From DATIKM01 sp035477595 (GTDB lineage Bacteria; Armatimonadota; Chthonomonadetes; Chthonomonadales; CAJBBX01): a DNA stretch of 36,867 nt. Location: the NCBI GenBank assembly GCA_035477595.1, contig DATIKM010000095.1, forward strand, positions 1 through 36,867, given 5' to 3'. Each line of letters starts with the position of its first letter. Within the stretch, counting starts at the first letter, position 1. Positions 1 through 6,840 of this stretch are shown one piece after another. The notes under the pieces were generated by a model. That model was not told where the DNA came from. It ran no database searches and saw only the letters and a list, made by a program, of their open reading frames with translations. Both the position numbers and the translations under genes were made by a program.

Positions 1-722
1 CGATCTACGAGCAGAAGGGCGATCAGCTCTCGCTCTTCGAGGACCAGGAAGACGACCTCATCGACATCAACGAGGCGGAGGAGATGCTCCGCTCGCTCCG
101 GCAGGAGGACCCGGAGGAGTATAAGCGGATCGCTAACCTGCGAGACGGCATCCGCTCGGCGCGCGGCCACTGCCGCCAGAAGGGCCGCTACGTGATGTGC
201 GCGGCCGGGCGGTACCAGCAGCTCTTCCTGCTGGACGAGGTGGGCGCGGTGGTCTCGCGCGAGACGCCGACCGTGCTCGGCGCGATCAAGTGCTCGCGCG
301 ACGAGCCGCCCGTCGGCCTGCCGGCCGGGTACAACGCCGCCACGATGGAGGCCCTGTCGCGGTTCGCCGACGAGGTGAAGCAGCGCCGGGCGCAGCAGCG
401 GCACAGCCTCTCCCTCACGGCGGCGCAGAGCTACGTCCTTCGGGAGCTGCGCGCGTTCCATGCGGGCCTCGACGGGGAGGACGACCTGCGGGCGCAGGTC
501 GCGGCGCTGGAGCAGGCATTCCGTCGCCCGGCGGAGGTGGCCATTCGGCGCGAGCTTAACCTACTTCGGCGCAACGGCGTTACCGCGCGTCCACTCGTGC
601 GGGCCCTCACGGACCTCTACCAGGCGCACGGCCTGGGCGATCGCGCCCGGGCGGAGGCGCGCGGGGCTGCCAGCGAGGCGGAGGAGATCCCTCACGTGGT
701 GTGCAGCGAGGCCCTGACCTGA
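1..722 (+). CDS. SNF2/DEAD-type helicase, C-terminal fragment (5' end outside window)
   Basis: The frame is open from base 3 and ends at TGA 720-722, giving about 239 residues, so the gene starts upstream of the window. The piece begins with an acidic stretch (LSLFEDQEDDLIDINEAEE), then EDPEEYKRIANLRDGIRSAR, and ends with a helical tail closing in VVCSEALT. From memory these features resemble the C-terminus of large bacterial SNF2-related helicases, where an NLPDGIRSA-like motif follows the helicase core. No Walker or DEAD motif lies inside the window, so the helicase call rests on this tail alone. The internal ATG at 84 is not a convincing start because coding sequence continues upstream. 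The next gene follows 46 bp downstream on the same strand. Confidence 0.6.
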   Translation, partial: IYEQKGDQLSLFEDQEDDLIDINEAEEMLRSLRQEDPEEYKRIANLRDGIRSARGHCRQKGRYVMCAAGRYQQLFLLDEVGAVVSRETPTVLGAIKCSRDEPPVGLPAGYNAATMEALSRFADEVKQRRAQQRHSLSLTAAQSYVLRELRAFHAGLDGEDDLRAQVAALEQAFRRPAEVAIRRELNLLRRNGVTARPLVRALTDLYQAHGLGDRARAEARGAASEAEEIPHVVCSEALT

Positions 723-768
723 GTCGAGGCGCCAGCCGGAGGCCGCGCCGCTGGACGGAGGAGGTCGG

Positions 769-1959
769 ATGGCAGCCCGGCGTTGCGCGGCGTCGGCGAA
801 AGGACCGCGGCGGATGGATGGTCTCGAACGTGACGTCGCCGGCGGGCTCTTCCACGTCGTGGAGGGCCCCTGCCTGTCGCTCTACATGCCCACGCACCGA
901 CGGCCTCCGGACAACCAGCAGAACCCGATCCGCTTCCGCAACCTGCTGAGGGCTCTCCGGGAGTCGCTGTGCGCCCGCTACTCCGGGCGCGAGGCGGCGC
1001 CGCTCCTCGATCCCCTCGAGCGGCTGGCGGACGACCGCGACTTCTGGAACCGCACCCTCGATGGGCTCGCGGCTCTGGCCTCGCCAGCGGGGTTCCACGT
1101 GTACCGGCTGCAGCAGACGGTGCGGGAGATGGCGGTCGTCGCGCCTTCCTTCCGCACGAAGCCGCTGCTCCAGGTGCTCGGCGCCACGGACCGCTACCAG
1201 GTGCTGGCTCTCGACAGCCGCAGGCTGGACCTTCTGGAGGGCGGGCGCGACGCCCTCGACCCGGTCGACCTGGCGCCCGGCGTCCCGCGCTGCATCGAGG
1301 AGGCGCTCGGGCAGGCGACCACGGAACCGCGTCTGACGGTCGCCTCCCACGGCGGGGCGGAGGAGTTCGGCGCGCATCGCGTCCACGGCGGCCGCAAGGA
1401 GGAGGCGGAGGTCGACACGAGCCGCTTCTTCCGCGCCGTCGATCAGAGCGTGCTGGATGCGCACTCCATACCCTCCGGCCTGCCACTCCTGCTCGCGGCG
1501 CTGCCGGAGCACCAGAGCGTGTACCGGCGGATCGCGCAGAACCGGCTCCTGCTGGCCGACGGCCTCGAGACGAACCCGTTCGCCCTCGCGCCGGAGGCGC
1601 TGCGCGAGCGCGCCTGGTCCGTCGTGGCGCCCCGAGTTGAGGCCCGGATGGGCGCGCTGGCGCGGGCGTACGCCGATGCGCGCGCCCGTGGGCTGGGCGA
1701 AGAGGACCTGGCCGAGGTCGCCGCGGCCGTGGCGGCGGGGCGGGTGGCCACGCTGCTCCTCGAGGCGGACCGCGACGTGGCCGGCCGGCTCGACCCCGCG
1801 TCTGGCGCGTTCTGGCCTGGGGAGCTGGCGGACGCCTCGGGGGAGGACGCGCTGGACGGTCTCGGGCAGCTCGCGGTGCGGCGCGGCGCGCAGGTGGTGG
1901 TTCTGCCCGCGGACCGGATGCCGTCGGCAACGGGCGCCGCGGCGCTGTGCCGCTACTGA
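769..1959 (+). CDS. baeRF-family (bacterial archaeo-eukaryotic release factor-like) protein
   Basis: The protein has 396 residues. The hallmark is near the N-terminus: GPCLSLYMPTHRRPPDNQQ followed by PIRFRNLLRALRES, as in baeRF proteins, which are homologous to the aeRF1/Pelota middle and C-terminal domains and are predicted to act on ribosomes or RNA. No GGQ peptide-release motif is seen, as is usual for baeRF proteins. There is no signal peptide, so it is cytoplasmic. Two starts are possible. ATG 769 has a strong GGAGGAGGT close upstream. ATG 814 (MDGLERDV) has GAAAGGA upstream and fits the usual family start better. The gene leads a short same-strand run with the kinase fusion 28 bp downstream. 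The Hsp20 gene nearby is consistent with a stress role, which is inference. Confidence 0.7.
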   Translation: MAARRCAASAKGPRRMDGLERDVAGGLFHVVEGPCLSLYMPTHRRPPDNQQNPIRFRNLLRALRESLCARYSGREAAPLLDPLERLADDRDFWNRTLDGLAALASPAGFHVYRLQQTVREMAVVAPSFRTKPLLQVLGATDRYQVLALDSRRLDLLEGGRDALDPVDLAPGVPRCIEEALGQATTEPRLTVASHGGAEEFGAHRVHGGRKEEAEVDTSRFFRAVDQSVLDAHSIPSGLPLLLAALPEHQSVYRRIAQNRLLLADGLETNPFALAPEALRERAWSVVAPRVEARMGALARAYADARARGLGEEDLAEVAAAVAAGRVATLLLEADRDVAGRLDPASGAFWPGELADASGEDALDGLGQLAVRRGAQVVVLPADRMPSATGAAALCRY

Positions 1960-1987
1960 TGCTGGTCGCCGCCAGGGAGCGCAACGC

Positions 1988-4600
1988 ATGACACCCGCTG
2001 CTGGGCGCGTCGTCTCGGTGATCCTGGCGGCCGGGCGCGGCACCCGGATGGGCGCGGGCGCCCCGCCGAAAGTGGCGCACCCGGTGCTGGGCGAGCCCGC
2101 CATCGTGCGCGCCATACAGACCTACCACCGATGCGGCATCGCGGCCCACGTCGTGGTCGTCGGCGCGGACGGCGCGCGTGTCATGGATGCGCTGGACGGG
2201 GCGCCCGGAGAGATCCTCTTCTGCCGACAGCGCGAGCCGCTCGGGACCGGCGACGCGGCGGCCCATGCGGCGCGCAGGCTCGAAGCGGCCGGGTTCGATG
2301 GAGACGTGCTGGTCGCCGCGGGCGACAAGGTGGTGCAACCGGAGGCCATCCGCAAGCTGGCAGACCGGTTCCGCGCCTCCGGCTGCGCGCTCGCGTTCCT
2401 CGTGGGCGAGACGGAGGACAACCCCGGCGCCGGTCGCGTGGTCCTCGACCCGGAGGGCTGCGCGCGCCGCATCGTGGAGGTCCCCGAGATCCGGCGCACC
2501 GAGCTCCTCCAGTCGCTGCGGCGCATGTGCGCTGAGCGCGCGCTGCCTGCGTCCGAGGCGACCGATTTGGCCCTCGCGGCGTTCGGGACGGCTTCGAAGG
2601 CCTCCGCTGCTCTTGGCGCGCTCTGGGAGGCGATCCGCGCCGGGCGAGCCCTCACGAAGGACGCGCTCGCGGCGTCGACCGCCGGCAGCGACCACCTGTT
2701 GCGCGGTCTGACCCCGCAGGCCCTGGCGTCGGCGCGCTGGGCGAACCTCTCCATCTACCTCTTTCGGGCGCGGGCGCTCTACGAGAGCGTGCGCGCGCTC
2801 CCGTCCGCCAACGCCCAGCGCGAGGTCTACCTCACGGACGCGGTGGAGGCCCTCGCGGAGCTCGGCGAGCGCGCCGAGGCAGTGCCAGTGGACTCCGCGT
2901 GGCACGTGATGGGGTTCAACACGCGGGAGGAGCTGGCGGCTATCGAGGAGCGGCTGCGGGTGGCGCTGGCGCCGCCTTCGCTCGCCATCGAGCCGCCGCG
3001 CGCTCTCCGCCCGGTGTCCGCGTGGCTCCGCGCCTTCGAGCGGGACGACGACGCGGTGAGGTCGCTCCTCGCGGGCATCTACGGTCCCGGCAGCCCGTCT
3101 GCGGAGGCGCGCCGGCGCAGCCTTACCGAGATGCTGGCGGAGCACCTGCGGCGCTTTGGCGACGCCGAGGCCGTCGTGGCGAGAGCGCCCGGGCGCGTGA
3201 ACCTGATGGGCCGCCATGTGGACCACCAGGGCGGGCGCTGCAACCTGATAGCGATCGAGCGCGACACGGTGGTTGTGGCGAGCCGCGCCCCGGATGGCCA
3301 GGTGGCGATGCGCAACCTGGAGGGCCGGAGCTTCCCGGAACGCGCCTTCCCGCTGGACGAGCTGCTCGAGGGCGACGCTTCGGACTGGCGCGCGTTCGTG
3401 GATGGCCCGGCCGTCGCGCACCGAGTCGAAGCAGCGCGGGGCGACTGGTCGCAGTACGTGCGCGCGCCACTGGCCCGCCTGCTCGCCGCGCTGCCGGGCC
3501 GCGCATTCGGCGGCCTGCGGCTCACGATAACGGGATCGATCCCGGTGGCGGCGGGCCTGAGCTCCTCCTCTGCGCTCGTCGTCGCGGTGGCCGAGGCGGC
3601 GTGCGCGCTCTGGGGAGTCGAGATCGAGGCGGAGCGCTTCGCGGAGATGTGCGGCGAGGCGGAGTGGTACGTCGGCACGCGCGGTGGAGCGGGCGACCAC
3701 GCCGCGATGAAGCTCTCGCGCCTTGGGTGCGTCACGCCCGTCGGCTTCTACCCGATGGAGGCAGGGCGCCCGGTCCCGCTTCCCCCGGACGTGGTGGTGG
3801 TGGTGGCCAACTCGCGCGAGATGGCGCGCAAGACAGCGGGTGCGCGCGACACGTTCAACCAGCGCGTGGCGTGCTACCGGATCGCGCGGGCTCTCCTGCG
3901 CGCTGCTCGCCCGGAGCTGGCGGCTCGCCTCCTGCATCTGAGAGACGCCAACGCGGACACGCTCGGCGTGCCGCTCGCCGACGTCTACCGGATGCTCCTC
4001 ACGTTGCCGGAGAGAATGCCACGGGCGGACGCCGCGGTCGCGCTCGGGCCGGACGCCGAGGCGGTCCTGAGCACGCACGCCGCGGAGACGGGCGACTATC
4101 CGGTGCGCGGCGTCGCGCTCTTTGGGCTCGCTGAGTGCGAGCGCGGGCGACGAACGGAGTGGCTGCTGCGGGAGGGCCGCGTGCGCGAGTTCGGCCGATG
4201 GATGACGGTGTCGCACGACGGCGACCGCGTGGTGCGCTGGGACGACGGCCTGGGCTCCCGAGTGCACGCCGAGGACGTGAGCGACGCCGCCCTCGAAGCG
4301 CTTGCGCGCGCCGCCGAAGCTGGCCAGCCCGATGCCGACCTTGCGCTGCGGCCGGGGGCATACGCGTGCAGCATCCCGCCGATCGACCGGATGGTGGACG
4401 CAGCGCTGCGCGTGGAGGGCGTGCTGGGCGCCCAGATCGCCGGCGCCGGCCTCGGCGGCTGCATGGTGGCCCTGGTGCGGCGCGGCTCCGTGGAGGACCT
4501 GCACCGCGCGCTGGAGCGGCGGTACTACGAGCCCAGGGAGATGGAGCCGGACACGCTGGTCTGTGCGCCGGTGGCGGGCAGCGGCGTGCTGCGGCTGTAG
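1988..4600 (+). CDS. Bifunctional nucleotidyltransferase-galactokinase (GHMP kinase) fusion
   Basis: The protein has 870 residues from ATG 1988, preceded by AGGGAG at good spacing. Residues 8-300 form a GlmU/RmlA-type nucleotidyltransferase: LAAGRGTRM at 13-21 then PPKVAHPVLGEPA, with LGTGDAAAHA and VAAGDKVV further on. Residues ~395-870 form a GHMP kinase of galactokinase type: ARAPGRVNLMGRHVDHQGG from 398, the ATP loop GLSSSSALV from 523, and motif 3 GAGLGGCMV from 819. The expected activity is ATP-dependent sugar 1-phosphorylation followed by NTP-dependent activation to an NDP-sugar. Galactokinases usually read GEH-D in the sugar loop, and here it is GRHVDHQGG, so the substrate may not be galactose. 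The domain order recalls the fucokinase/GDP-fucose pyrophosphorylase fusion FKP, but the kinase sequence is galactokinase-like. A GC hairpin follows. Confidence 0.85.
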   Translation: MTPAAGRVVSVILAAGRGTRMGAGAPPKVAHPVLGEPAIVRAIQTYHRCGIAAHVVVVGADGARVMDALDGAPGEILFCRQREPLGTGDAAAHAARRLEAAGFDGDVLVAAGDKVVQPEAIRKLADRFRASGCALAFLVGETEDNPGAGRVVLDPEGCARRIVEVPEIRRTELLQSLRRMCAERALPASEATDLALAAFGTASKASAALGALWEAIRAGRALTKDALAASTAGSDHLLRGLTPQALASARWANLSIYLFRARALYESVRALPSANAQREVYLTDAVEALAELGERAEAVPVDSAWHVMGFNTREELAAIEERLRVALAPPSLAIEPPRALRPVSAWLRAFERDDDAVRSLLAGIYGPGSPSAEARRRSLTEMLAEHLRRFGDAEAVVARAPGRVNLMGRHVDHQGGRCNLIAIERDTVVVASRAPDGQVAMRNLEGRSFPERAFPLDELLEGDASDWRAFVDGPAVAHRVEAARGDWSQYVRAPLARLLAALPGRAFGGLRLTITGSIPVAAGLSSSSALVVAVAEAACALWGVEIEAERFAEMCGEAEWYVGTRGGAGDHAAMKLSRLGCVTPVGFYPMEAGRPVPLPPDVVVVVANSREMARKTAGARDTFNQRVACYRIARALLRAARPELAARLLHLRDANADTLGVPLADVYRMLLTLPERMPRADAAVALGPDAEAVLSTHAAETGDYPVRGVALFGLAECERGRRTEWLLREGRVREFGRWMTVSHDGDRVVRWDDGLGSRVHAEDVSDAALEALARAAEAGQPDADLALRPGAYACSIPPIDRMVDAALRVEGVLGAQIAGAGLGGCMVALVRRGSVEDLHRALERRYYEPREMEPDTLVCAPVAGSGVLRL

Positions 4601-4609
4601 AGGTGGCCC

Positions 4610-4633
4610 GGCCCTCCCGCGAACGGGAGGGCC
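4610..4633. terminator. GC hairpin between convergent genes
   Basis: This is a perfect 10-bp inverted repeat, GGCCCTCCCG / CGGGAGGGCC, around a CGAA loop. It lies 9 bp after the kinase fusion stop and 27 bp before the end of the convergent Hsp20 gene, so it could serve both strands. There is no U-tract on either side. Confidence 0.6.
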
Positions 4634-4660
4634 GCCGCCAGCCGAGACACCACTCGCCCG

Positions 4661-5200
4661 CTACTTCCCTTCCTGCTCGCCCTCGATCTGCTCCTGGACC
4701 GCGATTGCCGGCGCCGAGCCGGTCACATCCACCGCGATGCGCTGCGGGCGGGCATGCTGCGCCTTCGGGAACGAGATGCGCAGGATGCCGTCCTGGTAGC
4801 GCGCCTCGGCGCGGTCGCTCACCACGTCGCAGGGCAGCGTGAACGTGAAGCCGAAGCTCCCGAAGCGCGGGATGCCGCGCATGTGGGTGACCACGTTCTC
4901 CGCGTTCCCGGCGAACTCGGCGCGCTGCTCGCCGGAGATCGTTACAGAGCCGCTCTGGAACTGCACGTCGACCTTGCCCGGGTCGATGCCCGGCAGGCTG
5001 GCAGCCACCAGCACGTGGTCCGGCGTCTCGTAGATGTCCACCGGGGGCCCGTAGGGCCGGGCCTCGCCGGCGAGCCTCCCGAGCGGGGCCAGGCCGCCGG
5101 GAGCCGACATCCAGTCCCACATGCGGCGTTCCATGTCTTCCATCATGCGCCACGGGTCGAGCGACGGGACCGCGTTGCGCCGCCGGACAATGTCCGTCAT
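4661..5200 (-). CDS. Hsp20 / alpha-crystallin small heat-shock protein
   Basis: The protein has 179 residues. The start is ATG 5200 (MTDIVRRRNAVPSLDPW), preceded by GGAGGGGGAG. The frame stays open upstream but that stretch is not protein-like. The N-terminal arm contains a Trp/Met-rich segment (WRMMEDMERRMWDWM). The alpha-crystallin domain runs from about residue 50 to 155: PPVDIYETPDHVLVAASLPG, then FTFTLPCDVVSDRAEARYQDGILRISFPK, which holds the conserved A-x-x-x-(D/N)GVL-like motif as ARYQDGILRI. The C-terminal tail has no clear IXI motif, though IAVQEQIEG is hydrophobic. It is an ATP-independent holdase acting in the cytoplasm. A HAIR-like inverted repeat and an AT-rich promoter region lie upstream on the minus strand. 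Confidence 0.93.
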   Translation of the reverse strand: MTDIVRRRNAVPSLDPWRMMEDMERRMWDWMSAPGGLAPLGRLAGEARPYGPPVDIYETPDHVLVAASLPGIDPGKVDVQFQSGSVTISGEQRAEFAGNAENVVTHMRGIPRFGSFGFTFTLPCDVVSDRAEARYQDGILRISFPKAQHARPQRIAVDVTGSAPAIAVQEQIEGEQEGK

Positions 5201-5326
5201 CTCCCCCTCCTTCATCCGCGTCGATGCTCGCCCGGCAGGCGCCTCCCGCGGCGCCCACCGAGGTCTTCCGCGCGTCTCGCGGCGGGCCGCCGATCGTCCC
5301 CACGGCCCCACCGCGGCTTCCATTCC

Positions 5327-5335
5327 TATATACCA
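5327..5335 (-). promoter_or_regulatory. Candidate extended -10 of hsp20
   Basis: Read on the minus strand the sequence is TGGTATATA, an extended -10 (TGn plus TATATA) in an AT-rich island of otherwise GC-rich DNA. It would give a transcript start near 5320 and a leader of about 120 nt. No good -35 is seen at 16-18 bp spacing. Confidence 0.45.
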
Positions 5336-5372
5336 CGCAATCAGGACAGATGTTCCCATAGGACGAAGATAT

Positions 5373-5393
5373 GATGAGTGTTATACGCTCAAT
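5373..5393. promoter_or_regulatory. HAIR-like inverted repeat upstream of hsp20
   Basis: The element reads gaTGAGT-N7-GCTCAAt. It fits the HspR operator HAIR (CTTGAGT-N7-ACTCAAG) at 5 of 7 bases in each arm and with exactly the 7-bp spacer. It lies about 40 bp upstream of the candidate hsp20 -10. HspR control of this gene is therefore inferred. No hspR gene is in the window. Confidence 0.4.
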
Positions 5394-5450
5394 GAGGCAA
5401 GAGCGGGCCATGGCTGGCGAGCAGAAACCTGCGCCTGCCGGCGCTGATCC

Positions 5451-5496
5451 GCGCTGCGGGAAGAGGCGGCGAGGCGCTGCGGGAAGAGGCGGCGAG
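5451..5496. repeat. Perfect tandem 23-bp duplication
   Basis: Two back-to-back identical 23-bp units (5451-5473 and 5474-5496), each starting GCGCTGCGGGAAGAG. The unit length is not a multiple of three and the site is intergenic. It lies between the hsp20 promoter and the structured leader of the next gene. Confidence 0.9.
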
Positions 5497-5515
5497 TGAG
5501 GCCGCCTGAGGGTTA

Positions 5516-5600
5516 GGGGCTGGTGCAGCCGGTGAGCACCCCGCGAGGGGCAGCGCGTCCGCTCACCCGCGGGGAGCCCCGGCGCGCTCCGCGTCGGGGT
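5516..5600 (+). promoter_or_regulatory. Structured 5' leader of the gene at 5621
   Basis: Several hairpins can form: GGCTG-gtg-CAGCC (5518-5530), GGTGAGC/GCTCACC (5531-5537 with 5561-5567) enclosing CCCC-GCGA-GGGG with a GNRA loop, and a CCCCG/CGGGG stem after them. GGTGC (5522-5526) can instead pair with GCACC (5536-5540), which excludes both flanking stems. A cis-regulatory RNA is possible, but the sequence matches no riboswitch class I recognise. Confidence 0.3.
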
Positions 5601-5620
5601 CGCAGAGGGGGAGTATCAAC

Positions 5621-6493
5621 ATGGAAGAGAGGATGGAGCGAGCGTACCGCGCCGCGGCGCGCATGATCGACGTGGAGGCAACCGACGAGGAGCGCGCGCT
5701 GCTCAGCGAGCTAGGGGACGACGGGGTGCTGGTGGTCCCCGGCGGCTACGACCGTGTGGAGGAGGTGCTGCGCCTGCTGGGAATCCCCCACCGCATGGTG
5801 AGCGAGGAGTGGATCTGCCGCCATGGGCTTCGTCCGGACCAGATGCTCGTGGTGAACTGCCCGGGCCATATCTCCAGCGGGGTCGTCGGGAAGGTGCGGG
5901 CGTTCGTGGCGGAGGGCGGCACGCTCTTCACGACGGACTGGGCGCTGCTGCACGTGGTGGAAGCGGCATTCCCGGGGTACGTGGCCTACAACAGGCGGGC
6001 CACTGCCGACGATGTGGTGCGCGTCGAGGTGGCGCCGGAGGCCGGCCCGCCCTTCTCCGACCTGTTCTCGAAGGACGGGGCGCCCTTGTGGTGGCTCGAG
6101 AGCGGTAGCTACCCGTTCTCCGTGCTCCGGCCAGACGCGGTGCAGGTGCTGATCCGGAGCGAAGAGCTGGCGGCGAAGTACGGCGAGCCGGCGGTCGCTG
6201 TGCGCTTCGAGGTCGGCAAGGGCGAGGTCTTCCACATGATCTCGCACTACTACCTCCAGCGCACGGAGACCCGGACGGCGCGGCACCAGAAGTCGTGGCG
6301 CTGCTACGTCGCCGAGGAAGGGGTGCCGCAGGAGGCGCTCGGCGATGTCCGGGAGTTCGCAGACCTCAACGTGGCCGAGGTGGAGTCGGCCCGGGTCTCG
6401 GCAAGGAGCATGCGCTACGTCCTCCTCGCTCGGGCGCGCCGGAACCGCGGCACGCGCGCCGGCGGGAACGAGGGCGGCAGCGCGGACGTCTAG
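5621..6493 (+). CDS. Hypothetical protein, possible glutamine-amidotransferase-like fold
   Basis: The protein has 290 residues, starting at ATG 5621 behind GAGGGGGAG. I do not recognise a named family. Residues ~35-110 alternate strands and helices (DDGVLVVPGGYDRVEEVLRLL, then VVNCPGHISSGVVGKVRAFV, then EGGTLFTTDWALLHVV). This resembles the flavodoxin-like or class I amidotransferase-like folds of ThuA/DUF4159-type proteins. The pattern 'open the region, then test whether a GG-T-L-F barrier is present' is common in them. There is no Cys-His catalytic pair in the usual nucleophile-elbow context and no signal peptide. The C-terminus is basic and low-complexity. It is a single gene followed by two strong hairpins. 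Confidence 0.65.
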   Translation: MEERMERAYRAAARMIDVEATDEERALLSELGDDGVLVVPGGYDRVEEVLRLLGIPHRMVSEEWICRHGLRPDQMLVVNCPGHISSGVVGKVRAFVAEGGTLFTTDWALLHVVEAAFPGYVAYNRRATADDVVRVEVAPEAGPPFSDLFSKDGAPLWWLESGSYPFSVLRPDAVQVLIRSEELAAKYGEPAVAVRFEVGKGEVFHMISHYYLQRTETRTARHQKSWRCYVAEEGVPQEALGDVREFADLNVAEVESARVSARSMRYVLLARARRNRGTRAGGNEGGSADV

Positions 6494-6497
6494 ACGT

Positions 6498-6519
6498 AGC
6501 GCGTGCCCTCGCACGCGCT
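6498..6519 (+). terminator. GC hairpin 1 after the gene ending at 6493
   Basis: Perfect 9-bp stem AGCGCGTGC / GCACGCGCT with a CCTC loop, starting 4 bp after the stop codon. No U-tract follows. Confidence 0.5.
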
Positions 6520-6524
6520 CGGCG

Positions 6525-6555
6525 ACGGCCGGTCCCCTCCCCCGGGACCGGCCGT
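6525..6555 (+). terminator. GC hairpin 2, tandem with the first
   Basis: Perfect 12-bp stem ACGGCCGGTCCC / GGGACCGGCCGT with a 7-nt loop. It follows hairpin 1 by 5 bp. No U-tract, as for the other hairpins in this window. Confidence 0.6.
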
Positions 6556-6840
6556 AGCGCGCGGCAGTTTGCGAGCCGATGCCGTTCGCCAGCCGGCAGG
6601 GCGGCGGTCGGACCTCGCGCGATCCCAGCCGCACCTTCCGGATCGTCGTCGGGCTTCCCGTCCGAGGCGAGGAGCGCCGGCTGGGCAGGTATGAGAGGCG
6701 GGCGAGTCGGATGCCAGGCACCGCCGCCTGCGGGGGCAGCGTAGATAGGAGCGGGGCTGGGGCGCCACGCGACGCCGAGCCGAGCGGAGCCGAGCCCCGC
6801 ACCCACGCGGCTGTCACGCCGTACCCTACCGGAGAGAGAC
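6556..6840. other. Non-coding interval before the gene at 6841
   Basis: No convincing gene is seen. A GCGGGGCT / AGCCCCGC inverted repeat (6751-6758 and 6793-6800) and short GAGCCGAGC/GAGCGGAGC repeats lie in the last 100 bp. No clear promoter was identified. Confidence 0.5.

Noticed and set aside
692..4504. Very long antisense ORF on the minus strand (and other 200-500 codon ORFs opposite real genes)
   Set aside because: High GC leaves few stop codons on the complementary strand. The sequence is low-complexity Arg/Ala/Pro and the sense-strand genes have clear domains.
1988..4600. Stand-alone GlmU or stand-alone GalK
   Set aside because: Both domains are in one uninterrupted frame with no internal Shine-Dalgarno at the boundary.
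5410..5499. 29-codon ORF MAGEQKPAPAGADPRCGK... before the structured leader
   Set aside because: It has no Shine-Dalgarno, and the tandem repeat is read in two different frames; nothing indicates a protein.
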